A stretch of DNA of 64,000 nt from Desulfurispora thermophila DSM 16022. GTDB taxonomy: Bacteria; Bacillota; Desulfotomaculia; Desulfotomaculales; Desulfurisporaceae. Location: assembly GCF_000376385.1 (NCBI RefSeq), contig NZ_AQWN01000005.1, positions 213,462-277,461 on the forward strand, in the 5' to 3' direction. The notes below the pieces were generated by a model, which had not been told where the DNA came from, made no database searches, and saw nothing but the letters and a program-made list of their open reading frames with translations. Shown here in pieces: positions 1-9,465 of the stretch. The translations under genes and the position numbers were made by a program. How positions within the stretch are numbered: the first letter of the stretch is position 1; each line of letters opens with the position of its first letter.

Positions 1-756
1 TGCGACATCGCGGCAGTGGCACCCATGGACATAGTTGACTACCGGCAGACGCTCATTGCCCGTGGCAAAAAGCCGTCCACAGTCAACCGGGCGCTGGCCG
101 CGATCAAGGCTTTCTTTGCCTGGGCCGTGCGGGCCGGACATATCAAGTACAACCCGGCGGAAGACATACGCCCGGTCCCTGTGGCCGGGGTTGCAGCTCC
201 CGGATGGCTCTCCCGGGCTGAACAACACCGTTTGGTGCGCACAGTGCAGGAACGAGGCTTGTCGCGTGACCTGGCGATTATAGCACTGATGCTGTTTGCC
301 GGCCTGCGGGTGGGTGAAGTGGTTGCCTTGCGGACCGAGGACATAGAAATACGCGAGCGCAGCGGTTGGGTGACGGTACGCGAAGGAAAAGGGGGCAAAT
401 ACCGGCGAGTGCCGCTAAACAAGACGGCCAGGGAGTTGATAAGTCCGTACTGGTCGGAAAAGAAATCCGGATGGCTCTTTTCCTCTCCCAGGTGTGGCAA
501 GGAAACAGGCCAAAAGCCGCTTACTACCCGTGCCGTCCACATGATGCTGAACAAATATGGCTATATGGCTCGCATACCAAACCTGCACCCGCATATGCTG
601 CGCCACTCCTTTTGCAAAAACCTGCTGGATGCCGGAGAAGACCTGGCCACTGTCGCGAGATTAGCCGGGCACAGCACACTGGAAGTGACGCGCCGTTATG
701 TGGAACCATCGGCAGAGGACCTGGCTGCCGCGGTGGAAATGGTGGCGTGGAATTAG
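1..756 (+). CDS. Tyrosine recombinase/integrase, 5' end cut by window edge
   Basis: Catalyses site-specific DNA strand exchange. The reading frame is open to the first base, and the residues before the GTG at 16 still read like the end of a core-binding domain, so the gene starts outside the window. A SAM-like core-binding segment (about residues 5-40) is followed by the catalytic domain. The conserved residues are visible: Arg in AGLRVGEV, His-x-x-Arg in HMLRH, His in AGHSTLEVT and the nucleophile Tyr in RRYVEPS. It probably belongs to an integrated element to the left or to the accessory region that follows. Family assignment is secure; the substrate site is unknown. Confidence 0.9.
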   Translation, partial: CDIAAVAPMDIVDYRQTLIARGKKPSTVNRALAAIKAFFAWAVRAGHIKYNPAEDIRPVPVAGVAAPGWLSRAEQHRLVRTVQERGLSRDLAIIALMLFAGLRVGEVVALRTEDIEIRERSGWVTVREGKGGKYRRVPLNKTARELISPYWSEKKSGWLFSSPRCGKETGQKPLTTRAVHMMLNKYGYMARIPNLHPHMLRHSFCKNLLDAGEDLATVARLAGHSTLEVTRRYVEPSAEDLAAAVEMVAWN

Positions 757-820
757 CCAACTGACAATGAACCCAAGAAAGCAGATGGTGCTGATGATTT
801 GGCGCGTTGAGGAGGATTAA

Positions 821-850
821 GTCGACAAAACAACAATAGAGTCGACAAAA
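821..850. repeat. Two 10-bp direct repeats, 20 bp apart
   Basis: GTCGACAAAA occurs exactly at 821-830 and 841-850, in the short gap between the integrase gene and the methyltransferase. Repeats at two-helical-turn spacing next to an integrase can be arm-type binding sites, but this is only inference. Confidence 0.35.
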
Positions 851-922
851 ACAGATATTATTTTTAGCAGGAAATGGAAAATGCATGGAGAAATTTGAAC
901 ATTGTTGGAGGTATTCAAAATA

Positions 923-2047
923 ATGCTCCAATCAAGATATGATATTACGAACTTTAACACCATGTTGTTGAGGGCTAATGCAATAGCCCCTTATTATTCG
1001 ATGTTCCCACTGGATTTTCCTTTAAAGCACTTATCAATGGCCCACCGTGGACAATGGGTATTAGATCCATTTTGCGGGAGAGGGACCACAAATTATGCAG
1101 CCCGTTTATTAGGTCTTCCAACCATAGCAATTGATTCAAATCCGGTTGCTGTTGCAATTACCAGATCGAAACTGGTCGATGTTACTCCTGACATGGTTAT
1201 TCAATTATGTAAAGATATTCTCGCATCCAAACGGAAACCCAAGGGAATTCCGACAGGACAATTTTGGGATCTTTGTTACCACAAAAAAACATTGTATCAG
1301 ATATGTCTTATTAGAGAAACCCTTTTGGAAGAAAGTAATGAACCGGCTCATGCAGCACTTTTGGGGATTATGTTGGGGATACTGCACGGTGGCTTGAACA
1401 AAGGAGTTCCATCGTACCTTTCCAACCAAATGCCGCGAACCTATGCGACGAAACCTGTCCCCGCAGTTCGCTATTGGAAAAAACATGGGTTGGAGCCTCC
1501 ACATGTAGATGTGTTTGAAGTAGTTGCTCGCCGTGTCAGATATATTTTTGCCAGACTGCCCCGTCCTGTAGAATATGCTGTTTACTTAGGTGATAGCCGT
1601 GAAATCAGAGAATGTAGTATCACACAGAAAATCGATTGGGTTATAACATCGCCGCCTTATCCAGGAATGCGCACATATTATCCTGATCAGTGGTTAAGAA
1701 ACTGGTTTGTGGGCGGAAAACCAGATGTGGAATATGTATGTAGTTCACAAATTGGGCGATATTCCGGTGCTGAATATATTAAATCGCTAGCCTGTGTATG
1801 GCGGGAAGTGGCAAATGTTTGTCGTCCTGGGGCGAAGTTGGTTGTTAGGTTTGGTGCGTTGCCGAGTGTTGGTCGCAGCCCCCTGGAAGTACTAACAGAA
1901 TCCCTATCAGAAGCTGCTTGCGGGTGGGTTATCACTGGTGTAGAGAGTGCAGGTACCGCTTGCAATGGCAAAAGACAGGCAGAGCAATTCAATAGTAAAG
2001 CAAAACATCCCATTGAAGAAATTGATGTTGTAGCAACCCTGGAGTGA
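923..2047 (+). CDS. DNA methyltransferase (SPPY class) of a NurA-HerA cassette
   Basis: Predicted S-adenosylmethionine-dependent amino-methyltransferase acting on adenine-N6 or cytosine-N4. The SAM-binding motif I (DPFCGRGT) lies at about residues 48-55 and the catalytic SPPY motif at about 243-246, with about 190 residues between them that could hold the target-recognition region. The ATG at 923 was chosen because GGAGG at 907-911 precedes it; an upstream TTG at 902 is in frame but lies before that ribosome-binding site. The stop overlaps the region where the NurA-like gene starts, so the two are likely translated together. AT-rich compared with the core genome to the right. Its likely role is to mark self DNA for the nuclease/ATPase genes that follow; the recognition sequence cannot be read from the protein. 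Confidence 0.85.
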   Translation: MLQSRYDITNFNTMLLRANAIAPYYSMFPLDFPLKHLSMAHRGQWVLDPFCGRGTTNYAARLLGLPTIAIDSNPVAVAITRSKLVDVTPDMVIQLCKDILASKRKPKGIPTGQFWDLCYHKKTLYQICLIRETLLEESNEPAHAALLGIMLGILHGGLNKGVPSYLSNQMPRTYATKPVPAVRYWKKHGLEPPHVDVFEVVARRVRYIFARLPRPVEYAVYLGDSREIRECSITQKIDWVITSPPYPGMRTYYPDQWLRNWFVGGKPDVEYVCSSQIGRYSGAEYIKSLACVWREVANVCRPGAKLVVRFGALPSVGRSPLEVLTESLSEAACGWVITGVESAGTACNGKRQAEQFNSKAKHPIEEIDVVATLE

Positions 2048-2052
2048 TCTTT

Positions 2053-3189
2053 TTGTTTAAAGCTGATGCGTTGGATGCAGTTAGAGATTCTGTTCGTCGC
2101 AGGACAACAGAAGATAAAATCCTCCTTGATGACCTGAGATCAGAAGTGCGCCCTTTGCGCAGCCATGTGCAGGTAATAAGGCCTCGTTCAACCACTGCCG
2201 TATCGTTAGTAGCCAGTGACGGAGGTAATAACCGGCTATTCTTTGACCCTTTCATGATTCAGTTTGTGCGTGTTGTTGACTCTTACGGTAAAGAGTTTTT
2301 TGTTGATGCAGTATCGCCAACAACCGACACAGAGGCATTGAGTAAATCGCAATTTACACCCGAAGGACATCCCAAAACTGCCCTGGGCGTAATGATGCAA
2401 GAGCTGGGAGTATCATACTTATGGGAGTTAAGCCACATGATTCCAAACACCAAAGAAGCTCCTAGAGAGAGGATAAACCCGTCCTGGGTTATGGTGTACA
2501 GGGATCTGTGTGAGTGGGCTGTCTTGTATGAACGCATTTGTAAAAACACTTTTGCAGCTGACACACTTATTGTGAGAGATGGTTTACTACGCAGCAAAAT
2601 ATTCAGGGGCGATAGCTTTATCAAGTGGCGCAAAAATGTGGAAGAGTCAATTGTACGCATAGAACGAGAAGACAGACGGCGTGTATATCTGGTCGGAATA
2701 GCAAAGCGCAGCAAGGTTCTAACCAGGTATAATCTTGCCTTAATGGTAGAAAGAATTATGCCACCTGGTGATCCCTGTTTTATAAAAATTCCTCGGGAGA
2801 TGGAATCCAAGGCCTACATTTGGCCTGAATATGCCAGGGGGGCTGAAGTAGAAGACTCCGGGGGCGAGGCTCCGAAATTTGTTGCAGGGGACATGTATTT
2901 TGTCCGTTTCGGTACTCATTGGGGTGATCCTATCTGGACGGTAGACATTCTGAGTTCGCAGAGCGGACGGGCAAACGAAATATTCGGATACCTCCTGGCC
3001 GATGCCATAAATGGGTTCCCGATTCCACTCTACCCCCGGTGCCTGCAAATAGCACATGAATATGCGCAGGTTTCCGGATTTGACATGGAAATACTACAAA
3101 ATGAAATATTTACAGCGATCAGAGATCTTTTAGAGGAGAACAACCGATGGGTACTTGACCAGTTTCAGTTCCATCCGGGAGGGGGTTAG
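2053..3189 (+). CDS. NurA-like 5'-3' nuclease
   Basis: NurA-domain nuclease, which in characterised systems forms a DNA-processing complex with the HerA translocase. Visible family marks are the ASDGG metal-binding strand at about residue 56 and a C-terminal block YPRCLQIAHEYAQ whose His is conserved in NurA proteins. The length (about 378 residues) suits the family. TTG at 2053 is preferred because GGAG at 2041-2044 sits 8 nt upstream; GTG at 2044 is an alternative that overlaps the methyltransferase stop. The next gene encodes the HerA partner, which strongly supports the call. Confidence 0.82.
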   Translation: MFKADALDAVRDSVRRRTTEDKILLDDLRSEVRPLRSHVQVIRPRSTTAVSLVASDGGNNRLFFDPFMIQFVRVVDSYGKEFFVDAVSPTTDTEALSKSQFTPEGHPKTALGVMMQELGVSYLWELSHMIPNTKEAPRERINPSWVMVYRDLCEWAVLYERICKNTFAADTLIVRDGLLRSKIFRGDSFIKWRKNVEESIVRIEREDRRRVYLVGIAKRSKVLTRYNLALMVERIMPPGDPCFIKIPREMESKAYIWPEYARGAEVEDSGGEAPKFVAGDMYFVRFGTHWGDPIWTVDILSSQSGRANEIFGYLLADAINGFPIPLYPRCLQIAHEYAQVSGFDMEILQNEIFTAIRDLLEENNRWVLDQFQFHPGGG

Positions 3190-3190
3190 T

Positions 3191-5287
3191 GTGAAGCTTT
3201 TCGACAAAGATAATGTTGTGGGTATATTCAGAGGCTTTAGTGAAGGCGGCCTGGAGTTTCACGCTGATCTTGTGCTTCCTTATCGGAATGAATTTCAGAA
3301 CAGCCCCATGCACGGCCAGTTTATACTAGTGCAGCTGGAAACCGAAAATGAAGCAGTGCTTGGCAGAGTTGCCTCAATCTCATCCGAAGGTAGGCTTATT
3401 TCAAGCGACGGTGAGGACTTTGGTATCAGGGCAGTATTAGAAGGGCGTCCAATCCCGGAGGATCTACGTGAAAAATATTTGAAGTACAGAGTGAGTATCC
3501 GCGTTCTCGGCTTGGTCAGAGTTACCGAAAACCATTTTGTGTTTGCGCCTTCTCACCGGCGTTTGCCTCACGTTGGCAGTAAAGTAGCTTTTCCATCCGA
3601 CGATGTGCTTAAAGAAATAGCTGGACATAACCTTGAAGGAGCTGAAATCGGTCATCTGGCTTATGGCGAGTTTATCTTCGCAGGCGATGACCATCGTATA
3701 GCCCTGGAGCCATGGATGCAGGTTCGCTATCCTAAGATTGTACCCAGATTTAATATAAATAACCTAGTATCCCGTAGAACAGTAGTTTTTGCCAGAGCAG
3801 GCTTCGGTAAATCGAATTTAAACAAGCTCTTGTTTGCACATCTATATAAAGAAACACCAACGGTTGAAAAAAGAGGTGGGAAACGTACCCCAGTTGGAAC
3901 GCTAATTTTTGACCCGGACGGAGAATACTTCTGGCCCGATGATAAAAACAGGCCCGGCTTATGCGATGTTCCTGAGCTAGAGGATAAGATTGTTCTTTTT
4001 ACAAACCGGCGTGGGCCAAGCGAGTTCTATAATTCTTTCATTGCTGGCGGTATAAAGTTGGATATACGTAGGCTTCGGCCAGCTCACGTAATATCCATAG
4101 CGCTATCCCCGGAGAAGCAAGACCAGCAAAATGTTCGTAAACTTAAACAGATGAATGATGCAGACTGGGCAAGACTGGTAGATGAAATTTACTTAAATGG
4201 AAATAAAGCCGACGAAGAGTTAATCCGGGAGTTGCTTCACTTAAGTAATAACCAAGATGCCGAACTAGCAGCGGCAAGAGCTAATGTAACCACTATTGTA
4301 AAAATGTTGCATGATCCTTCAAGCTTTATGCTTGATATGTTATTCCGCTCACTTAAAGCCGGTAAATTATGCATAGTAGATCTGTCTGGGATGAGGGGAC
4401 AAGCCGGGCTCATTCTATCTGGCCTGATCATCCAAAAAATATTTGACCACAATCAGGAAGAATTCACGAAAGCAGAATCCGAGACAATACCGGTTATTGC
4501 GGTGGTAGAAGAAGCACAGTCCGTTTTAGGTAACGGCGTTAGCAATTCAGCAGAGGAAGCATATGTTACGTGGGTTAAAGAGGGGAGAAAGTATGATCTT
4601 GGTGCGCTACTAATAACCCAACAGCCGGGTAGTATTCCTCACGAATTACTCAGTCAAGCCGACAGCTGGTTTGTCTTTCATCTGCTTTCTGCGGGGGATT
4701 TACAATCACTAAAGAAAGCAAATGCACACTACAGTGATGACATTTTGAGTTCACTTTTAAACGAACCTATTCCAGGACACTGCGTCTTTTGGAGCAGTGT
4801 CAGAGGAAAGACTTACCCGTTACCAATCAGGGTGATGTCTTTTGAAAAAATCTACACAGCTAGAGACCCAGAATACTGTTTACCTCCTGGAAACACCTAT
4901 GCTCGGATGTTGCAGGAGGAGTTTTCTAAAGCGTATACTCCAATCCAACTTTTTCAGCAAGATAAGGAGGCTGATGATTCAGGAGAGAACGAAAATCAAG
5001 TATATGTAAAAGTAGACCCAACGTCAACATGGTTTAACGCTGCAGTTGAAGCCGTCCGTAATTCACAGGATTTTGAGAAAATGAAGCGCAATGGAGTTCC
5101 GTGGATGGCGATACAAAAAATTATACAAAACTGTATTCCAGACACGATAGCAGACAGGGAAAGGTTAGCGCACTCTATGGTTTCTAGCGTTTTGAGTTAC
5201 CTTTGCGGAAATAGTGGCTGGGATACGGAAAAACGTCCAAAGAGATATGGAGGTGGGGTGGTCACTTATATAATAAAACCATATTAA
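3191..5287 (+). CDS. HerA-like hexameric DNA translocase ATPase
   Basis: FtsK/HerA-type ATPase expected to form a ring that drives DNA through an attached nuclease. An N-terminal barrel-like region (residues 1-140) is followed by a Walker A (RAGFGKS, about 202-208), the HerA-typical FDPDGEY strand, a Walker B with two glutamates (IAVVEEAQ, about 445) and the ITQQPGSIP sensor region. The first Gly of the P-loop is Ala here (ARAGFGKS), a mild departure. GTG at 3191 was chosen because GGGAGGGGG lies just upstream and the NurA stop is at 3189; a TTG at 3155 would overlap NurA. It acts with the nuclease before it, most likely in anti-phage defence. Confidence 0.85.
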   Translation: MKLFDKDNVVGIFRGFSEGGLEFHADLVLPYRNEFQNSPMHGQFILVQLETENEAVLGRVASISSEGRLISSDGEDFGIRAVLEGRPIPEDLREKYLKYRVSIRVLGLVRVTENHFVFAPSHRRLPHVGSKVAFPSDDVLKEIAGHNLEGAEIGHLAYGEFIFAGDDHRIALEPWMQVRYPKIVPRFNINNLVSRRTVVFARAGFGKSNLNKLLFAHLYKETPTVEKRGGKRTPVGTLIFDPDGEYFWPDDKNRPGLCDVPELEDKIVLFTNRRGPSEFYNSFIAGGIKLDIRRLRPAHVISIALSPEKQDQQNVRKLKQMNDADWARLVDEIYLNGNKADEELIRELLHLSNNQDAELAAARANVTTIVKMLHDPSSFMLDMLFRSLKAGKLCIVDLSGMRGQAGLILSGLIIQKIFDHNQEEFTKAESETIPVIAVVEEAQSVLGNGVSNSAEEAYVTWVKEGRKYDLGALLITQQPGSIPHELLSQADSWFVFHLLSAGDLQSLKKANAHYSDDILSSLLNEPIPGHCVFWSSVRGKTYPLPIRVMSFEKIYTARDPEYCLPPGNTYARMLQEEFSKAYTPIQLFQQDKEADDSGENENQVYVKVDPTSTWFNAAVEAVRNSQDFEKMKRNGVPWMAIQKIIQNCIPDTIADRERLAHSMVSSVLSYLCGNSGWDTEKRPKRYGGGVVTYIIKPY

Positions 5288-5348
5288 AATGCATTAATTG
5301 CTGAAATTACAGAGGTTATCTACGAAGTTTTGAGAAGGATGGTGATAT

Positions 5349-6137
5349 ATGATGAGTAATATAGTGGGCCGTGAAAATGAGTTATTCACGTTTGCGTATT
5401 GTCCAAGGTTTAAAAAGCAGTTAAGTAAATTAGCGAGTTTAGCACAGAAAGAAGTTTGGGACTTTAAGATTGAGTCGGAACAGGAGCCTAAGTTTGAGAT
5501 TTTGGATAATTATATAAAACACACTTTCAAACGAATTAAATACGAGTATGATTTGCTACCAGAGGAGAAAAAGCACACAAAGTTGTGTATAGAGAAAGAT
5601 TATGCTTGCTTTAATACAGGTTTATACACAGAAAATTATGAGCAAATATTTGCATTTTTCCAAAAGAATCAGATAACTGATAAACAGGAATGGTGTCTCA
5701 TAGGTTTTTTTAAGGAAAGTAGTGACGAATTGGTAAAGTTTTCAAAACTGCCCCAGAGAGCGTCGTATTTTCAGGATATCTCGGACTTGATCTTCGATTA
5801 TAGGTGTGAGGTACGAATAGATTTAAATCACATTTTGGATGAAAATAGAGATAGACTTCCAGAAAGTCTTCGCGATCTTTCAACTCTTACTGGGGCGGTT
5901 GAAATAGCTAAAAAAAGAGTAGCTGCTAATTATAAGTTAGCAATACCACAATATTATGATGGTAGAATCCAGCTTTTAATACCTCTTTGTTCATCTAATA
6001 ATGAATGTGTTGCCTTAGTAATTCGAAAAGAAAGCGAATTTTATGTAGGGAAAACAGTATTGAAAGTTGAATGGGCTTATAATAATGCAAGGCTTATTGC
6101 AAGACCGGAAAGTGAATGGTTAAAGCCCATGTGTTAA
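5349..6137 (+). CDS. DUF3825-type protein
   Basis: About 262 residues, AT-rich, same strand as the HerA gene and 61 bp after it. The sequence resembles the DUF3825 family from memory: an opening FAYCPRFKKQL, then ACFNTGLYTENYEQIFAFF, then IPQYYDGRIQLLIPLC and a closing WAYNNARLIARPESEWL. Function of the family is not established. The distance without a clear terminator suggests it may belong to the methyltransferase-NurA-HerA unit, or be an independent passenger. A weak AAGGATGG ribosome site precedes the ATG at 5349; ATG 5352 is equally possible. Confidence 0.7.
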   Translation: MMSNIVGRENELFTFAYCPRFKKQLSKLASLAQKEVWDFKIESEQEPKFEILDNYIKHTFKRIKYEYDLLPEEKKHTKLCIEKDYACFNTGLYTENYEQIFAFFQKNQITDKQEWCLIGFFKESSDELVKFSKLPQRASYFQDISDLIFDYRCEVRIDLNHILDENRDRLPESLRDLSTLTGAVEIAKKRVAANYKLAIPQYYDGRIQLLIPLCSSNNECVALVIRKESEFYVGKTVLKVEWAYNNARLIARPESEWLKPMC

Positions 6138-6671
6138 CTATCAATAAAATTGCCCCATTTTATTTCAAATATAATTGACGAAACTTTAAATGAATTAAGT
6201 TGTCAATGGGTTTACAAATATTAAAAACTCTGAAAATAGCGAAGGCACTCCCGGATTTTAAGCGTTTTAATTATTACGAGACGTGTTCCATAAATGCTGT
6301 TTTTCTTAGTTATAAGGTTCCCATAACCTCCTGCTCTTTTGAGCTTGAGCCGAGCCCCCATATTAAATGAGCGAAAATTTTGCCCGCCTTGACAGGTGGC
6401 AGCAGCCGGTACAATGGTTTGCGGCGAGGCGGTAAAACCTTCTCCTTCTCCCCATCGCCGTCGCCTCGCCCACTTATCTGCCAACCGGCTGCTGCCAGTT
6501 CCTGTCAAGGCCGAGCGCAGCGAGCCAGGCAAAATTTTCGCTACTGGCCAAGTACCATTAACATGCTTACAGGTATTGTTCCTTGGGCCCAAAGAGCACA
6601 GTCCAGGCAGGAGTCCTCCCCCTGTTGCGCCTGCCCTGATGTGGCCTTTGCCTGTTGTAATAGTGAAGGTA
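6138..6671. other. Non-coding AT-rich gap with a large foldback
   Basis: No convincing gene. The first half (6138-6370) is AT-rich. The second half contains an imperfect inverted repeat whose arms are 6371-6410 and 6484-6541. They share GCGAAAATTTTGCC, CCTTGACAGG and GGCAGCAGCCGGT blocks in mirrored order, and a shorter inner pair lies at 6424-6431/6462-6469. It could be a MITE-like relic, a cruciform or a folded transcript. Confidence 0.5.
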
Positions 6672-7208
6672 TTATACTCTGCCTATCCCGGCCAGCCTGC
6701 CAATGCATTTTCCATCCTGGCTCATCAGATATCCGGGATGTGGAGCATGAACATGCTGCTTCTTACTGGCTTCCCTGTCCAACTCCCAGGCGGTCTTTTC
6801 TGCCTCAGGGGTCATGGAATCAAGCCATTTCATGCGTGCCTTGATTGTGTTCAGTCCATGTCGTTTAAGAATACCATAAACAGCGGTTTCTCCTATTACA
6901 ATGCCCCCATTTTCCGACCTCCGCAGTTCACTGCTAATCCTTTTAGGACCATAGGCTGGATACCGCTGTACAAAATCAAGAACCGCCTCTTCTATATCTG
7001 GTGGTGTCTGGTTGGGTTTAATCCCGGGGCGCTTTTCTTTGTCATAAAGGCCGGCTTCTCCTTCTTCTTCAAAGCGATGTAGAATCTTGTAAAGGGTTGT
7101 TCTGGATATTTGACACCTTAAAGCTATTTCGCTTCTCGTAAATCTCCTGGTTCTATCTAGTTCTATGGCTTGCTTTCTGCACCGTAATGCGGTAGGATGA
7201 GTATGCAA
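6672..7208 (-). pseudogene. IS481-type transposase, C-terminally truncated
   Basis: N-terminal half of a DDE transposase: helix-turn-helix (FTRSEIALRCQISRTTLYKIL), linker with a second winged-helix region (YPAYGPKRISSELRR), and the start of the integrase fold up to SQDGKCIGRLAGIGRV, where the frame ends just after the probable first catalytic Asp. Full members run to about 300 residues or more; only 178 remain. A likely terminal region with TGTTAAG lies near 7347-7353. Dead remnant. Confidence 0.8.
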
Positions 7209-7375
7209 GGTAACTCCACCTCGTTTGATGGTTTTTCGCCAATTACCATTTTAAGGGGAGTTGCCTTGCTGCTCAACCATTCAGATGCTCCTGAATGGTT
7301 GTTGTTTTTTTCGCGCTTTTTTGTGATATTGTCAACCCTTATCCAACTTAACACATCTTAATTTATGGATCCATT

Positions 7376-7466
7376 ATATCCTTTTGGGACCGTAGGCTGG
7401 ATGCCGCTGTACAAAATCAAGGATCGCCTCTTCTGCATCCGGTGGTGTCTGGTTGGGTTTTTCCCC
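7376..7466 (-). pseudogene. Second IS481-type transposase fragment
   Basis: About 83 bp here closely match 6937-7019. Read on the minus strand it encodes KPNQTPPDAEEAILDFVQR, the same linker as in the larger IS481 remnant, and breaks off at both ends. It shows that two copies of this IS landed or recombined here. Confidence 0.75.
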
Positions 7467-7953
7467 CATGAGCGGCTGGTCAGGGGATGGGGGAATAAGT
7501 TAGGTATGGCACCGCCCGAGGTATTCGTCGTCCACTATGATCTAAGTGCGGTAGCTCCTACAGGGCAATTACTGCGCGGTGACTATGTAAGGGTGCCCAA
7601 AAAAGCCGCTGGGCTTTAGCCCTCGGCGGAGTGTCACGAAAGAAAAAATCTATAAAAAATCTTCAGGGGTATGTTGACAAATTTGTTAAAGTAGCATATA
7701 CTTTAAGCAAGGTTATCATTTTAGTGATTTAAACGTTTTTTAAGCTTTGTTTTTTGTATAGGTGTAATTTTTTTAATGATTTAGTGATTTTTGTATGTGT
7801 TTTGGGTGTTTTTTACTAAGGGTTTTAGTTTTGAGTTAGGGTGTACAGTGATCTTTTATTTTTTAGTATTTTTGGGGTTGAAAATGATTTAAAAAAAGGG
7901 GTGCTTATATAGCGCTCCTTTTTTGGTTATACGCCTAGTATGTGCGTTATCTC
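7467..7953. other. Gap without genes, strongly T/G-biased
   Basis: From about 7640 to 7890 the plus strand is nearly free of C and rich in T and G, with long T-runs and no reading frame. A small imperfect hairpin around 7590-7615 (CTGGGCTTTAGCCC) resembles ends of IS200/IS605-like elements. The gap ends in a terminator-like hairpin before the IS66 remnant. Confidence 0.5.
7891..7926 (+). terminator. Rho-independent terminator-like hairpin
   Basis: An A-run and AAAGGGGTGC pair with AGCGCTCCTTTT across a 6-nt loop, followed by a T-run. With A-tract and T-tract on both sides it could act in either direction. Confidence 0.6.
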
Positions 7954-8041
7954 GTAAGCGTCAAATACTACCCACCTGGAAATGACCGCGCAATCGTAAG
8001 ATAATTTCCCTCAGAACACCAAACTGAGGGGGGTTATCGCC

Positions 8042-8173
8042 ATGACACAGGCCGAACGGGAAAAGCTCTGGGAAGCCCGCATAGCCGAATACCGGGCCAG
8101 CGGGCAGACCGTCAGAGAATGGTGTGCCAACAACAACATCAGGCCGCATCGCCTCTGGTACTCTCTCAGTAAA
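8042..8173 (+). pseudogene. IS66 accessory protein TnpA, N-terminal fragment
   Basis: The first 40 or so residues (MTQAEREKLWEARIAEYRAS, then GQTVREWCANNNIRPHRLWY) are typical of the IS66 TnpA helix-turn-helix. After Leu-Ser the frame runs into unrelated AT-rich DNA, so the rest of the gene has been lost. Confidence 0.75.
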
Positions 8174-8695
8174 GTCGCAATATCTTTAAATATCTCGTCA
8201 TTTCAGCCATTTTCAATTTTTATGGCGTCAATCAGGAGTCATATAATAGTATTAGTGTTAATATATGGTATTAGATATCAGCAATATACCAGGGGTTTTA
8301 TGGATAGTAGATTTCGCGCACTGATGTTCTCCACTTTTTAGCCCTGGTGGTCTACCTTCTCATGTCTCCCGGGATACCAGTAAGCAGGCCGGTTCCAGAC
8401 TTTCCTTCGTCCAACCTCCCCAGGGGTGGAGGCCTTTATGCTGGCTGACAGGATCATATGTGCCCTTACGTACAAGTTTTTGGCTCTCCGCGCTGCGTTA
8501 TTGTCAATGTGCGGTTTATCATTACGGCTTAAGGTGTTGTTCCGTAATTAACGGCATCTTCCGCTTTGTTTTCTGATGGACGGAAAGGGGGTCGGAACAG
8601 TCATTTTGTCTTGACTGGCAAGCTTTACAGCCTGGAGTTGGTGATACTGCTCTGCTTTTTCACGGCAGTGCTGCTTATTGGTGCCGGTTCGATTT
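8174..8695. other. Unassigned stretch inside the IS66 remnant
   Basis: No recognised gene. On the minus strand 8341-8535 there is an open stretch containing DKPHIDNNAARRAKNL that could be the tail of another transposon protein, but I cannot assign it. The rest is low-information AT-rich sequence. Confidence 0.35.
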
Positions 8696-9073
8696 TTATG
8701 CCGCGGCCTGTTTACCTGCTGTTGGTTTGTTGTTGTTCAGCATTGCCGGGTGACTTAAGGGGATAACCATACCGCTGTCGTAGGTTATTTTCTTGCGTCC
8801 CAGGGCAAAGATGATGCGCAGCACCAGGGCTACCCGGAAGAGGGTGCAGCGCAGTTTTGCTCTGCCTCGTTTGCTGATCTGGGTTTGTCCTTTGTGATTA
8901 CCCGAGCTGTTTTCCACCAGGTTCAGGCCGGCCAGTTTGATTAGCTGCCGGGCGCTATTATAGTTGTCCAGGTTGCCTACTTCGGAGATGATGGTTGCTA
9001 CTTGCACGGTACTCATGCCGGGTATGGTCAGCAGGTAGCTGGCATGGGGGATTTCTTTTAGCATTTGCGCCAA
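8696..9073 (-). pseudogene. IS110-family transposase, C-terminal fragment
   Basis: Residues such as SYLLTIPGMSTVQVATIISE, then AGLNLVENSSGNHKGQTQIS and KRGRAKLRCTLFRVAL, are the C-terminal transposase_20 region of IS110 recombinases. The N-terminal RuvC-like DEDD half is absent. It lies opposite to, and within, the IS66 remnant, so it probably inserted there and then lost its front part. Confidence 0.78.
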
Positions 9074-9105
9074 TTCCTCAATTCCTGTTATTTTTAATTA
9101 CAGGA

Positions 9106-9465
9106 ATGCTGCCCAAAAGTACTTTTGGGCAGGCGATTAGCTATTGCCTTGGCCAGTGGGAAAAGCTCACCGCCTTTTTGCAGGACGGGCGGCTGGAGCT
9201 GGATAATAACCGCAGTGAGCGTTCCATCAAGCCCTTTGTGATCGGCCGGAAAAACTGGCTGTTTGCCAACACTCCGCGGGGTGCCCGGGCCAGTGCGATT
9301 ATATACAGTATCGTGGAGACGGCGAAGGAGAACGGGTTGAATCCCTTCCAGTACCTGTGCTACCTGTTTGAAAAGTTACCCAATGTGGATACACAGGATG
9401 AACAGGTCCTCGATGAGCTGCTGCCCTGGTCGGACAAACTGCCCGCTGATTGCCGGGTCAAGTAG
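9106..9465 (+). pseudogene. IS66 transposase TnpC, C-terminal fragment
   Basis: The frame resumes at about 9106 with LPKSTFGQAISYCLGQWEKL and continues through the signature DNNRSERSIKPFVIGRKNWL to the IS66 C terminus. About the last 120 of some 500 residues survive. The ATG at 9106 is not a true start. A hairpin at 9481-9510 follows before the IS66 right end. Confidence 0.82.

Noticed and set aside
8341..8535. TnpB or HNH nuclease tail on the minus strand
   Set aside because: A stretch with HIDNNAARRAKNL looked suggestive, but no second motif supports any family, so it is left unassigned.
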